NCBI RefSeq assembly: GCF_002216685.1
Contig: NZ_CP022352.1
Coordinates: forward strand, 806,001 to 870,000
Origin: Vibrio tarriae
GTDB taxonomy: Bacteria; Pseudomonadota; Gammaproteobacteria; Enterobacterales; Vibrionaceae
DNA length: 64,000 bases
Direction: 5' to 3'
This document shows, in pieces, positions 36,518 through 45,155 of the stretch; within the stretch, counting starts at the first letter, position 1, and each line of letters opens with the position of its first letter. The translations under genes and the position numbers were made by a program. The notes beneath the pieces were generated by a model that saw only the letters and a program-made list of their open reading frames with translations, did no database searches and was not told the origin of the DNA.

Positions 36518-37968
36518 AGCGGCAGCTCCAAAATACAACGGGTTGGATGACGACGGATAACCAGTTTGCCGCCCATTTGGGTGATGAGTTTTCGCACCAA
36601 CTGTAAGCCAACGCCCATGTTATCTGTGTTTGGGCGAGAGTGAGTGTCTTGATGCCTCGAAAGTCGTTTACGCAGACGTTGGTAGAAAGAGGGAAATTCA
36701 CCGCAATCTTCCACTTCAATGCGCAGCGTTTGTGCAACCACACTCACCGTCAGGCGAATGGGCGGCACGCCATGCTGCTTGGCATTGCTGAGTAAGTTGG
36801 TGACGCACAGCCCAAGCCAGTAATAAGGTAGTGCCAGTATTGAGTCGTGTTTGAGATGAAGCTCAACCTCAAAGCCCTCGATACAATGCTCGATGAAGTC
36901 ACTCAACTGCGCTGGATGGCGCGCCATGCTGTCGTGGCTTGGGCTCAAGTAGTGGCGGCTGGTTTCGCTCAGTTGTGCTAGCCGCTGATGATCGGCCATT
37001 AATCGCCATAAGCTCTCTTGCGCCTTGGGAGATAACTCATCAAATTGGTTGCGTAGTGATTCGACGGTAAACCCTAAACTGGTGATGGGCGTGCGCAGTT
37101 CGTGAGTCAGCAGTTGCAAAATAAAGCGCCGCTCGCGCCCTTCTTGATAGCGCAGCCAAAGTGAACGCAGCGCAGCGCCAAACGCAAGCAACACGCCGAT
37201 AACCAAACCGCTATACAGCAGCGCATGACTGCTCACGCGCTGATTAAAGCAGAGGTTACTGTAACGATCATCGCAAGGCTTTTGCGCTTGATAAGGCTCA
37301 AGTGTGAATGGCAGTGGTGCGGTGAGTGCGCGCCACTGCACGCTCGAAAGCACATGCCAGCCCGCTTCGCTGCTGAGCCACAGCTCATCATTTGGCGCAA
37401 GATACAGGCGAAAACCGTTGAGCAGTGCATCTACCCCGGCAGCGCCCGGTCGTTGCCATAAGGCATGCAACGGATGATAGCGGCTCGCCAAGGTGAAACG
37501 TGTTGGATGCGCCGAGGCAAAGGCTGCCTGCTGCGTATCCGGTAAGTGCTCAATATAGCGATCTGCGTAGCTGCCTCCCGCCGGATGTTGCCACGCAACA
37601 CGCTGAAACCATTCTGCGCCGAGCGGCGTTTGGCGACATAACGCCAACTCAAATTCGACCGCTTTCGCCAAATACGGCGAAGAAGAGTTGAGCGGCAGAC
37701 ACTGCTTGGCCGTGGCGGCTAAATCTGCGATGTCTTGCCACGTATATTGAGTAAAATCAGGGTATTGGCTGTGACTACTGAGCTGGGCAAACGGGTATCG
37801 ATTGAGGGTTTGGCTGGTCACCAGTGGCGTGCTTTGCTGCTCAAGTGCTGCTCGATAAAAAATCGACCAACGCTGAGTTTCAGGTAGGTCAATATTGGCC
37901 AGTGCGGGCACTGCCCATAAGCTACACAGTAAGAGGCTTAACCAGCGGTGAGTCAGCAGCAACGTCAT
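36514..37968 (-). CDS. sensor histidine kinase
   Basis: Membrane-bound sensor kinase, 484 residues. Residues 1-24 are a signal peptide or membrane anchor; about 25-247 form a periplasmic sensor domain with four cysteines (for example KPCDDRYSNLCF); one membrane helix is at about 248-270. The HisKA box LTHELRTPITSL gives the phospho-histidine H289. The ATPase domain shows CVTNLLSNAKQHG (N box) and NMGVGLQLVRKLITQMGG (G2 box). First gene of the kinase-regulator-DUF2861 cluster. Ligand unknown; the linked secreted glycosidase suggests a glycan cue. Confidence 0.92.
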   Translation of the reverse strand: MTLLLTHRWLSLLLCSLWAVPALANIDLPETQRWSIFYRAALEQQSTPLVTSQTLNRYPFAQLSSHSQYPDFTQYTWQDIADLAATAKQCLPLNSSSPYLAKAVEFELALCRQTPLGAEWFQRVAWQHPAGGSYADRYIEHLPDTQQAAFASAHPTRFTLASRYHPLHALWQRPGAAGVDALLNGFRLYLAPNDELWLSSEAGWHVLSSVQWRALTAPLPFTLEPYQAQKPCDDRYSNLCFNQRVSSHALLYSGLVIGVLLAFGAALRSLWLRYQEGRERRFILQLLTHELRTPITSLGFTVESLRNQFDELSPKAQESLWRLMADHQRLAQLSETSRHYLSPSHDSMARHPAQLSDFIEHCIEGFEVELHLKHDSILALPYYWLGLCVTNLLSNAKQHGVPPIRLTVSVVAQTLRIEVEDCGEFPSFYQRLRKRLSRHQDTHSRPNTDNMGVGLQLVRKLITQMGGKLVIRRHPTRCILELPL

Positions 37969-38115
37969 GATTTAAATACTTAGAATTGGGTTCATGCCAA
38001 TAGTAGCCGCTTCATCACAAGATTTGTAATCCGAGTGTCAACAAACAGGAAAGTGCAGGGAAGTTGGCAGTAAAAAAAACATCGGGTCACACAGAGTGTC
38101 ATCCATAATTTAAGC

Positions 38116-38658
38116 CTACCAGTAAATAGGATTTGCTATCGCCTCTAAGCATGTGGGTTTACCGCTGATCGGGGTGATCGCTTTCCCTGTTAACGATTGA
38201 GCAAGCCAACCTTCAGGATAGGACAAAGTCAATGGCGCTTGAATCCTCTCTTCATTAATCGCAGTAAATCCGACTTTGGAGTAAAAGCGAATATCGCCGT
38301 AGGTCATAACAATACTGACACCTTTTGCTTTTAACGTCTCTAATCCAAAACGGATCAGTGATTGTCCAATGCCTTGACCGTGCCACTTCGTTGCTACTGC
38401 CACTGGCGCGAGAAGATACACGTTTTCCTCATTAGGAAATGAGAGCTTAGAGAAAAGGATGCTGCCGACAACACGTTGGTGGTCATCGCATGCGACAAAC
38501 ACGAAAAGATCATCTTCTTGAAGGGAGTTGCTGAGAAAATCGGAGACCAGTTTTCCAATCACAGTGCCTTCTTCTGATCCTTCAGAATCAGAAAAGGTGT
38601 TTTGGAACAGGTCGATAATCTCTAGTTTTTGCTGTGATTTGTATAAAGAAAAATTCAT
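38116..38658 (-). CDS. GNAT-family N-acetyltransferase
   Basis: Cytoplasmic acetyl-CoA-dependent acetyltransferase, 180 residues. The acetyl-CoA motif is in APVAVATKWHGQGIGQSLIR near residue 90, with FYSKVGFTAINEERI near residue 125, typical of YhbS-like GNAT proteins. Substrate cannot be told. It starts 10 bases after the end of the MerR-methyltransferase gene and is probably cotranscribed with it, so the two may modify the same small molecule, such as a toxic compound. A 60-base region after it shows no strong terminator. Confidence 0.85.
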   Translation of the reverse strand: MNFSLYKSQQKLEIIDLFQNTFSDSEGSEEGTVIGKLVSDFLSNSLQEDDLFVFVACDDHQRVVGSILFSKLSFPNEENVYLLAPVAVATKWHGQGIGQSLIRFGLETLKAKGVSIVMTYGDIRFYSKVGFTAINEERIQAPLTLSYPEGWLAQSLTGKAITPISGKPTCLEAIANPIYW

Positions 38659-38668
38659 TCTTAAGTCT

Positions 38669-39847
38669 CTAGTGGTTAAGTTTCAAAATAAAATATTGAT
38701 AAGTAAAGTCTTTGGCAGCACTTCGTTCATAGATAGCAATCTCTTTTTCTATGTCAGACAAGGCTTGGGAGTTTGTCAGCCGAAGTTTTAACTCTTGGAC
38801 ACGGTTTTGCAGTGGTAGCCAGTAGTTTTGCCATGCATCAACGCCTAATGAGAAATGCTCCATCACCTCATAACCCAGCTTTTTGAAAAGCTTGATTCGA
38901 GAAGGTATCGATTGGATATCAGGGTATTCGGATTGCCAAAATTGTTGAGTTTCCGGTTCCGGATTCTCAGTGAGCCAGACCAAATCACTGACCATCAAGA
39001 TGCCGTTATCAGCTAAAAAAGGTTTCCACTGCTTGAGGGCGTTCTCCATGCCCATGATGTAAACACAGCCTTCTGCCCAGATTGCATCAAAGCTTTTCGC
39101 TGCAAAGGGGAGCGCTGTCATGGAACCCAATACTGGGGATATCCGCTCTTTCCATGGTGAGTGCTGGCGTTGCTTCTCAAGTTGTTCAATCGCGATGGGT
39201 TCATTATCGACGGCAGTAATGTGTGCCGAACTGTTTTCAGCCAGCAGGAGTGTCGAAAGGCCCGTTCCGCAGCCGATGTCGAGAATGTGCTGCATGTTTT
39301 GTATCGACATCAAGGAAATGGCTTTTAAGGTATCTTGCTCACCACCGGGGCCCCAGCGTTGCAAAGTGGCAAAAACCTTCATGAAATCTTGCATATAGAT
39401 GTCGTGTTCATTCATATCTTTCGATAACCATTTTAATCGGAACGCCTCTTTTTCACTGTAACCTTGCGTGTTGAGCCAACTTAAGTAAGCGCTCGGAGCA
39501 TGTTTACTGAGAGAGTGGTGTAACTCTCTTTGTGGACGTTCGCCGAGCAAGGCTAAAAGCAACTCTCGAGCACGAACCTTTTTCTCAATTTCATCATCGA
39601 GTTGGCTTAAACGTCTTTCCAATAGGGTTCGGTCTAGTTTCGCCTGTAAGCACTCTTCACACTCTTTCAATGAGAGCCCCGCACTCTGAAGCTGTTGGAT
39701 AAGAAACAGTTGCTGCAGATCACTCTCGTTGTAGTAGCGATAGCCATTATCAAGACGTTGTCCCCGAATCAATCCTAATTTCTCGTAGTAAAGCAGAGTG
39801 GTTCGAGAGAGCCCCGCCTTAAACGCTAATTCTGAAATTAAATACAT
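38669..39847 (-). CDS. MerR-type regulator fused to a SAM methyltransferase
   Basis: 392 residues with two domains. Residues 1 to about 75 are a MerR helix-turn-helix (ISELAFKAGLSRTTLLYYEK, then LGLIRGQRLDNGYRYY); residues 80-110 form the dimerisation coiled coil; about residues 150-300 are a class I methyltransferase with motif I ILDIGCGTGLSTLLLAE and AIWAEGCVYIMG. In ordinary MerR proteins the C-terminal part is a ligand sensor; here that place is taken by an enzyme. The gene has its own MerR-like promoter with a 19-base spacer. It probably senses and methylates one compound, together with the downstream acetyltransferase; ligand unknown. Confidence 0.87.
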   Translation of the reverse strand: MYLISELAFKAGLSRTTLLYYEKLGLIRGQRLDNGYRYYNESDLQQLFLIQQLQSAGLSLKECEECLQAKLDRTLLERRLSQLDDEIEKKVRARELLLALLGERPQRELHHSLSKHAPSAYLSWLNTQGYSEKEAFRLKWLSKDMNEHDIYMQDFMKVFATLQRWGPGGEQDTLKAISLMSIQNMQHILDIGCGTGLSTLLLAENSSAHITAVDNEPIAIEQLEKQRQHSPWKERISPVLGSMTALPFAAKSFDAIWAEGCVYIMGMENALKQWKPFLADNGILMVSDLVWLTENPEPETQQFWQSEYPDIQSIPSRIKLFKKLGYEVMEHFSLGVDAWQNYWLPLQNRVQELKLRLTNSQALSDIEKEIAIYERSAAKDFTYQYFILKLNH

Positions 39848-39883
39848 GCTTTATCTGAGCTCAAAAGGCTGAATATGCGGCTA

Positions 39884-39914
39884 GTATGAACTGTAGAGCT
39901 ATAGACAGGTCAAG
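39884..39914 (-). promoter_or_regulatory. MerR-type promoter of the fusion gene, 19-base spacer
   Basis: On the minus strand, -35 TTGACC (39909-39914) and -10 CATACT (39884-39889) are separated by 19 bases, the over-long spacer typical of MerR-activated promoters. The spacer region carries a dyad, AACTGTAGA facing ACCTGTCTA, 7 of 9 matching. It lies 36 bases before the start codon, so the regulator probably activates its own gene. Confidence 0.65.
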
Positions 39915-40030
39915 CAGCGTTGAGCGATTTTTTACGCACACACTCAGAGATTCTTTCCTCATGATTAAGATAGTAATTTGCGAGAAATCGCGCATAATCT
40001 GGCTACTCACTCTGAAAGAAGACATGACCT

Positions 40031-40411
40031 ATGACCAATTTTGAATATTACTTTCATCAACTGCCTTGTTTTGACTGTAAAAAAACCACCGTTAGTACGG
40101 ATTTAGGCTGGTTAACGGCGGCGATGAAAGAGGATTTATTAGCACAAGTGGCAGAGCTGATTGCACAAGACAACGTTGAGCCAGATCTTTCAGTGAACGT
40201 GACTTGTACTAAAGAAGAAGCGCGCGATTACTTATTGCTGAACTTCTACGGTTACTCAGAAGAAGAACTGGCAAATCAAGTAGAAGCGGAAGATGAGCAA
40301 GAAGTCGCGGATGAAATTGCAGAACTTGTGGCCGAAGGTAACGAGACAATCGTGTTTGAACACGAAATCGCTCTGCAAAGTTGTACTGATTGCGAAATGG
40401 ATGAAGAGTAA
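40031..40411 (+). CDS. small acidic protein with two CxxC pairs
   Basis: 126 residues, very acidic (many Glu/Asp in YSEEELANQVEAEDEQEVAD). CFDC at about residue 13 and CTDC near the C-terminus could together bind one zinc or an iron-sulphur cluster. No known domain; no signal peptide. It is divergent from the MerR-methyltransferase gene, which may regulate it through the shared 180-base region, and ends at a bidirectional terminator shared with gbpA. I cannot name the family. Confidence 0.7.
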   Translation: MTNFEYYFHQLPCFDCKKTTVSTDLGWLTAAMKEDLLAQVAELIAQDNVEPDLSVNVTCTKEEARDYLLLNFYGYSEEELANQVEAEDEQEVADEIAELVAEGNETIVFEHEIALQSCTDCEMDEE

Positions 40412-40472
40412 AACAAGGTTTAATCCTGTTACTTTTGTTCTATCGGTGATTAGGCTCTCTCTAACCGAAATA

Positions 40473-40505
40473 AAAAATCCCTCAGCGTTGGCTGAGGGAT
40501 TTTGT
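40473..40505. terminator. bidirectional terminator between the acidic protein gene and gbpA
   Basis: Stem AATCCCTCAGC / GCTGAGGGATT flanked by A and T runs on both sides, so it can end transcription from either strand; both genes end within 65 bases. Confidence 0.92.
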
Positions 40506-40521
40506 GTTTTAGGGAGGGAAT

Positions 40522-41979
40522 TTATAGTTTATCCCACGCCATATCCCAATGGCTGCCTGTACCCGGTTGGTACTGATTTACGCTGGTTGACCATTGTTGG
40601 CAGTAGCCAGAGTATGGCCACGGTTTACATTGGTAGATTGCGCCATCACTAGCGAGCACTTTGGTGCCAGCCACGTACTCTTTCAGGCCATTCGGGAACA
40701 CAAAGTCGTAGTCACCCGGTGTTGGTGGTGTTTGCGGTTCAACCAGCATGAAATCGAGAGTTTGCTGATCTTGCAGATTGCCATCACGATCTTTGATGCG
40801 AGAAACCAACATATGATGTCCCGGTTTAGCTTCGCTCAGCTGTAGCGTGATGGATTTCAGCTCGCCATTCGTCATCGCTTGTGACCAACTTGCCAGCGGT
40901 TTTTGGTGGTGATTATAAACCGTCAGCTCTGCGCTCATTTCACCTTGCGCTTCTAAAGTCAGGTCAAGCTGAATCGGTTGTTCGCCAATCTCATACTCTT
41001 TCGCTAGACCAGAAACCGTCAGTGAATACTCAGGTTGTGGTGCTTCAATTTGGTAGCCAATTTCAACACTCTTCAAGCCACTGCCTTCTTTCAGATAAAT
41101 CGGGTTGGTGCCGTAAACGGGAACAAATTGATCGCCGTTAATCTGACCTGCGCGAAGTTGACTTTGTGTTTGGTTAATCTTAGTTGCTAATGCGTAAGAC
41201 CATTGATTGGCTTGGGTTAGCGTCTCAGAGTCAATTCTCAGCTCAGTGCGATAAGCTGGGTTTTCCCCCTCGTTATCAAACACGCGAGTGTACACGGTAT
41301 CGCCAATGCTGAGATCCATACTTGGAATGATTTGACCTGCAGGGTTCCAATCGGGTAACACTGGGCCGCTCCCGTCGAATTTCACGTCGATCACGTTGTA
41401 GAAGGAAGCTGCGGTATCGCCCACATCCCATACGGCGAGGATGACCTGATACCCTTCGCGCTCAGGCACGATACATTCGTGGCTGACACGTTTGGGTGGC
41501 TGCACCATATTTCCTTCAACGACACAGAACGGATTGAGGTCAAATGCATCACGCGACAATGGCTGGTTTGGGTTCCAGTTTGGTTTGGTAATGTAGTATT
41601 TCCAGTCCTTCGTGACGTGGTTGGCGGTAAACGTCCACTCGAAGGTTTGTGGGCCAGCTTGAATTGGGCGTTTTACCCAACGGTCAGCGGTTTGCTCATC
41701 CAGCGCTGCCGCCAATGCCGATTCCGCACTGGCAATTTTGCCATCGCGAGGGCCAGTGACCGGGAAGCCATCTGGGCCTTCGACACTTTGTGGTTCGTAT
41801 TGAATCGCGCCACAGTGAGTGTTTTTTTCTCCAGTGCCGTTAGCGGCAAATTTACACAAGGTGACACGTCCTTCGGCGACACCGTTTTCCACTGCGGAAA
41901 CGTAGCCGTGTCCATACGCTAATCCACTGATACCAGAGAGGATCAGGGCGATAGCGGTCATTTTAGGTTGTTTTTTCAT
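40522..41979 (-). CDS. gbpA: GlcNAc-binding protein A, chitin-active LPMO
   Basis: Secreted colonisation factor that binds chitin and mucin GlcNAc; AA10 lytic polysaccharide monooxygenase. From ATG 41979 it is 485 residues, the length of V. cholerae GbpA; frames further upstream run through a riboswitch and are not translated. The signal peptide ends after residue 23 (SGLAYG), exposing His24 (HGYVSA), the first ligand of the copper histidine brace. The AA10 domain spans about residues 24-200, two middle domains follow, and the C-terminal CBM73-like chitin-binding domain has the W-rich motif [13 protein letters not shown]. Exported by type II secretion in V. cholerae. Controlled by the c-di-GMP riboswitch in its leader. 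Confidence 0.96.
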   Translation of the reverse strand: MKKQPKMTAIALILSGISGLAYGHGYVSAVENGVAEGRVTLCKFAANGTGEKNTHCGAIQYEPQSVEGPDGFPVTGPRDGKIASAESALAAALDEQTADRWVKRPIQAGPQTFEWTFTANHVTKDWKYYITKPNWNPNQPLSRDAFDLNPFCVVEGNMVQPPKRVSHECIVPEREGYQVILAVWDVGDTAASFYNVIDVKFDGSGPVLPDWNPAGQIIPSMDLSIGDTVYTRVFDNEGENPAYRTELRIDSETLTQANQWSYALATKINQTQSQLRAGQINGDQFVPVYGTNPIYLKEGSGLKSVEIGYQIEAPQPEYSLTVSGLAKEYEIGEQPIQLDLTLEAQGEMSAELTVYNHHQKPLASWSQAMTNGELKSITLQLSEAKPGHHMLVSRIKDRDGNLQDQQTLDFMLVEPQTPPTPGDYDFVFPNGLKEYVAGTKVLASDGAIYQCKPWPYSGYCQQWSTSVNQYQPGTGSHWDMAWDKL

Positions 41980-42097
41980 CACAGACTCTTTTTTGTTAGC
42001 TGACATAGTTTGCCTGACAAAGTGCCAGACGTAGTTCAGAGTGAATCTGAACTTCAGCACATTCAGCAACGCATAAGACAAAACGGCATAAGCCGAA

Positions 42098-42200
42098 ATG
42101 GCAACCCCGCTATCATAGGTTTCAAAAGCGCTGAGCTTTTGCCGACAGACCGGAGGCTTTGCGTCCCATTTTTTCAAATGGTTTGCCGAAGCGTGACCGA
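42098..42200 (-). ncRNA. cyclic di-GMP-I (GEMM) riboswitch in the gbpA leader
   Basis: On the minus strand the leader contains TCACGCTTCGGCAAACC, then GGGACGCAAAGCCTCCGG and finally AGCGGGGTTGCC: the conserved blocks of the GEMM-I aptamer in the right order and spacing. It corresponds to the Vc1 riboswitch known upstream of gbpA in V. cholerae. The aptamer is followed by about 120 bases of leader with small hairpins (CGGC-TTAT-GCCG; GTTCAG/CTGAAC) that may be the expression platform. It links gbpA to the second messenger of biofilm formation. Confidence 0.93.
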
Positions 42201-42466
42201 GAGCAAATTTACTTAAGACCAAGAGAGAAAGCGAAGTCATTACTCAATATGTGGAATCAAGCTCTCACGCTTATTTTTTAGAGTTAAATAACTAATATCT
42301 TCATGAAATATATAATGTTTATTCAATATGAGAGGTTGATGCTTTACTCGGTTTCGACCATGTCAATACAGGTTAACCACTGATCGGAGTGCGGTTTTAA
42401 ACGTATACCCAAAGCATGAATGGAAGATAATGCATTCTTCTGTCGCGGTATTGATTAAGGAGCACC

Positions 42467-44017
42467 ATGCGCTATTCCGTTGTGCGATTGATATTGGGTG
42501 ACCAACTCAACTATGCTCATTCTTGGTTTTCTGAGCATAGGGATGATGTTTTATACCTGATTGCAGAGCTGCATCAGGAGCAGGAGTACGTTCGCCATCA
42601 CATTCAAAAACAGTGTGCATTTTTTGCGGCCATGCAAGCTTTTGCTGATTATTTAAGTGCAGAAGGGCATCACGTATGGCATCTGGATCTGGATGCCAGC
42701 GCGCAATATAACGATTTACCCGATCTGATCGCGCAGATTTGCCAGCAAGTTCAGGCCGATGCTTTCCAATACCAAAGACCTGACGAGTATCGGCTGCTTG
42801 AGCAAATGGCCAATTTGCGCCTATCCGGCATCACAATAGGGTGCGTTGACACTGAGCACTTCTTGCTACCGTTTGCTGAGATCCCAGAGCAATTTCCCGC
42901 AAGCAAAGCCGTGCTGATGGAACACTTTTATCGACGAATGCGTAAGCGTTTTGGTTATTTGATGACGGCTGATGGCAAACCTGAAGGCGGACAGTGGAAT
43001 TTTGATGCCGACAATCGTAATAAGCTGAAAGCGCCAGATCTCGTTCAGCTGCCGGCGCCACTCTGTTTTGATAATCCCGTTGCGCCCATCAAGGCGCGAT
43101 TAGAACGTCATCGGATTCCGTCTATCGGACAAGTCGGGGAGTCACTGCTTTGGCCTATCAGTCGTGCCCAAGCGCTTTCCTTATTGGCGCATTTTTGCCA
43201 AATTTGCCTGCCTAATTTTGGCCGCTTCCAAGATGCGATGACGGCGCAGCATCCCCATCGCTGGAGCCTGTATCACAGCCGACTTTCATTTGCGCTCAAT
43301 AGTAAGCTACTTTCACCTCGCGAAGTGATTGAAGCCACTATTAGTGCTTATCGCGCAGCTCAAGGGCAGATCTCGTTAGCTCAAGTGGAAGGATTTGTGC
43401 GGCAAATTCTCGGTTGGCGTGAATATGTGCGCGGCATGTATTGGAGCAATATGCCTCATTACCAAACACGCAATCATTTAGGAGCGCAGCGGCCGTTACC
43501 AAGCTATTTCTGGAATGGACAAACCAAGATGCGTTGCTTGCAGCAGGCGATCACTCAGTCACTGGATTTTGGCTACGCGCATCATATTCAACGCTTGATG
43601 GTGACGGGGAACTTTGCCTTGCTGACGGAGTGTGACCCTGATCAAGTCGATGCCTGGTATCTAGGTATCTATATCGATGCGATTGAATGGGTCGAACTTC
43701 CCAATACGCGAGGTATGGCGCTGTTTGCGGATGGCGGATTGATCGCCACCAAACCCTATTCAGCCAGTGGTGCCTACATCAATAAAATGAGTGACTACTG
43801 CGCCTCTTGTGCTTATCAAGTGAAACTCAAATCCGGTGAGAAAGCTTGCCCGCTAAATTCGCTTTACTGGCGGTTTATGCTTAAACATCGTGATCGACTC
43901 GCCAACAATCCTCGCATCGGAATGCTATACAAAACGTGGGACAAGATGACGAGCGATTCTCAGCAAGCGATCCTGATCACGGCTGATGCGTATCTGAGCC
44001 AGATTGAAAGTTTATGA
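42467..44017 (+). CDS. iron-sulphur bacterial photolyase (PhrB-like, likely (6-4) photolyase)
   Basis: FAD-containing DNA repair enzyme of the FeS-BCP branch of the photolyase/cryptochrome family, 516 residues. The N-terminal antenna domain starts RYSVVRLILGDQLNY; the C-terminal FAD domain includes VEGFVRQILGWREYVRGMYW near residue 307. Four cysteines, C357, C445, C448 and C461, have exactly the spacing of the [4Fe-4S] ligands of Agrobacterium PhrB (as I recall, C350, C438, C441, C454). It stands as a single gene with a truncated repeat copy behind it. A (6-4) photoproduct is the likely substrate, from family knowledge; a photoreceptor role is possible. Confidence 0.9.
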   Translation: MRYSVVRLILGDQLNYAHSWFSEHRDDVLYLIAELHQEQEYVRHHIQKQCAFFAAMQAFADYLSAEGHHVWHLDLDASAQYNDLPDLIAQICQQVQADAFQYQRPDEYRLLEQMANLRLSGITIGCVDTEHFLLPFAEIPEQFPASKAVLMEHFYRRMRKRFGYLMTADGKPEGGQWNFDADNRNKLKAPDLVQLPAPLCFDNPVAPIKARLERHRIPSIGQVGESLLWPISRAQALSLLAHFCQICLPNFGRFQDAMTAQHPHRWSLYHSRLSFALNSKLLSPREVIEATISAYRAAQGQISLAQVEGFVRQILGWREYVRGMYWSNMPHYQTRNHLGAQRPLPSYFWNGQTKMRCLQQAITQSLDFGYAHHIQRLMVTGNFALLTECDPDQVDAWYLGIYIDAIEWVELPNTRGMALFADGGLIATKPYSASGAYINKMSDYCASCAYQVKLKSGEKACPLNSLYWRFMLKHRDRLANNPRIGMLYKTWDKMTSDSQQAILITADAYLSQIESL

Positions 44018-44338
44018 ATGAAGGGCAGGAAGTACCTATGCTGCAGCTTCAAGTAGGAAGGGTATATTTGGTGCAATATTTGTTTGGCATTCTAAACCCT
44101 TTGCAAGTTGCCGATGAGCTTGCTTGGCTAACGTAGCGCAAAATGACTGAAATGAATGGTGTGTTTGCTCTAATCGCTCAAACACTAATAAAATAACGTT
44201 TTATTGATAAGTTTTTGTTTTTAAAAGTGTTTGTCGGTTACAGGTTACGCATGTACGCCCGAAAGTGATTGCAGCTTATTGTGAAGTACTTCAAAATTAG
44301 GTCGTTTCCATTTCTTCTTGGTTAAGAATGAGGTTTTG
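44018..44338. other. intergenic region between photolyase and MaoC genes
   Basis: 320 bases holding one end of the Vibrio intergenic repeat (44041-44066) and an A/T-rich stretch that is probably the promoter of the MaoC gene. I see no gene. Confidence 0.5.
44041..44066 (-). repeat. terminal 26 bp of the Vibrio intergenic repeat
   Basis: An exact 26-base reverse-complement match to 3043-3068, ending in GGGTATA. The rest of the element is absent. On the other side of the photolyase gene, 42404-42413 reads TATACCCAAA, which equals the opposite terminus of the same element in the same orientation, though over ten bases only. Confidence 0.75.
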
Positions 44339-45010
44339 ATGAGAGTCGCGGATCTTTTAAAGCATCGAGCTGAAAACTTGGTTAAGCACACTGAATTTAA
44401 ACAGTGGATGTCTCCGTCTGTACGCGAGTACTGGGGTGATATTTTAAACAAGACCCAAAACCGCCCGCTGTTTGCGTGGGTAAAAGATCTACATCTGCCT
44501 GCCAATGAAGATACGCCGATCCCTGAGCCGATTGTACTCAAACCCGAGGCTCAGGCGTTGTATGACGAGTTGCAAACCCAGGTGGGTGAAGTGATCCATA
44601 CGGGAGATTGGTTGCTGGTTGATCAAGAGCGAATCAATCAATTCGGTGCAGTCACTGAAGATATGCAGTGGATTCATACCAATCCGGATCGTGCGGCGTT
44701 GGAGTCGCCATTCAAAACGACGATTGCGCATGGATTTTTAACACTGGCATTGCTGCCAAAGTTAACAGACAGCGTTGATGAAGAGAAAACCTTGTTTCCA
44801 ACTGCGAAAATGGTGGTCAATATTGGCTTGAACTCGGTACGTTTCCCTTATCCAGTAAAAGCGGGTAATAGAGTTCGTGCCGTGAGCACTTTGTCGAAAG
44901 TTACCCCGATTAAGAAGGGACTTGAGATTGAGCGTGAAATCAAGGTTGAGATTGAAGGTGTTCGTCGTCCGGGTTGTGTTGTAGTGTCAGTGATCCAACT
45001 GCACTTCTAA
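44339..45010 (+). CDS. MaoC-type enoyl hydratase/dehydratase
   Basis: Predicted (R)-specific enoyl-CoA hydratase or related hot-dog dehydratase, 223 residues from ATG 44339, with GAGG upstream; TTG 44318 would add seven. The MaoC domain spans about residues 80-220: WLLVDQERINQFGAVTEDMQWIH contains the conserved Asp/His-type active-site region (D near IHTNPDRA) and TIAHGFLTLALLPKL is the hydratase motif. The first 75 residues are a helical extension. It is a single-gene unit ending at a strong terminator. A role in fatty-acid or PHA precursor metabolism is family-based inference. Confidence 0.85.
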   Translation: MRVADLLKHRAENLVKHTEFKQWMSPSVREYWGDILNKTQNRPLFAWVKDLHLPANEDTPIPEPIVLKPEAQALYDELQTQVGEVIHTGDWLLVDQERINQFGAVTEDMQWIHTNPDRAALESPFKTTIAHGFLTLALLPKLTDSVDEEKTLFPTAKMVVNIGLNSVRFPYPVKAGNRVRAVSTLSKVTPIKKGLEIEREIKVEIEGVRRPGCVVVSVIQLHF

Positions 45011-45036
45011 CCCATTCTGTCATCAGCATAAATCAA

Positions 45037-45068
45037 CAAGGAGAGCCTATTTGCTCTCCTTGTTCGTT
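45037..45068 (+). terminator. rho-independent terminator of the MaoC gene
   Basis: Stem CAAGGAGAGC / GCTCTCCTTG with a 6-base loop, then TTCGTTT. Confidence 0.85.
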
Positions 45069-45155
45069 TCTGAAGCACACTGTCTGTGGTAAACCATGAA
45101 GAACTATGGTGAAACCATGCAGAAACTCATGCAGTAAGAGTGGTGCTCTTGCGGT

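Noticed and set aside
41980..42240. N-terminal extension of gbpA by 87 codons
   Set aside because: The extension covers the c-di-GMP riboswitch and would place the signal peptide in the middle of the protein; ATG 41979 gives the known 485-residue product.
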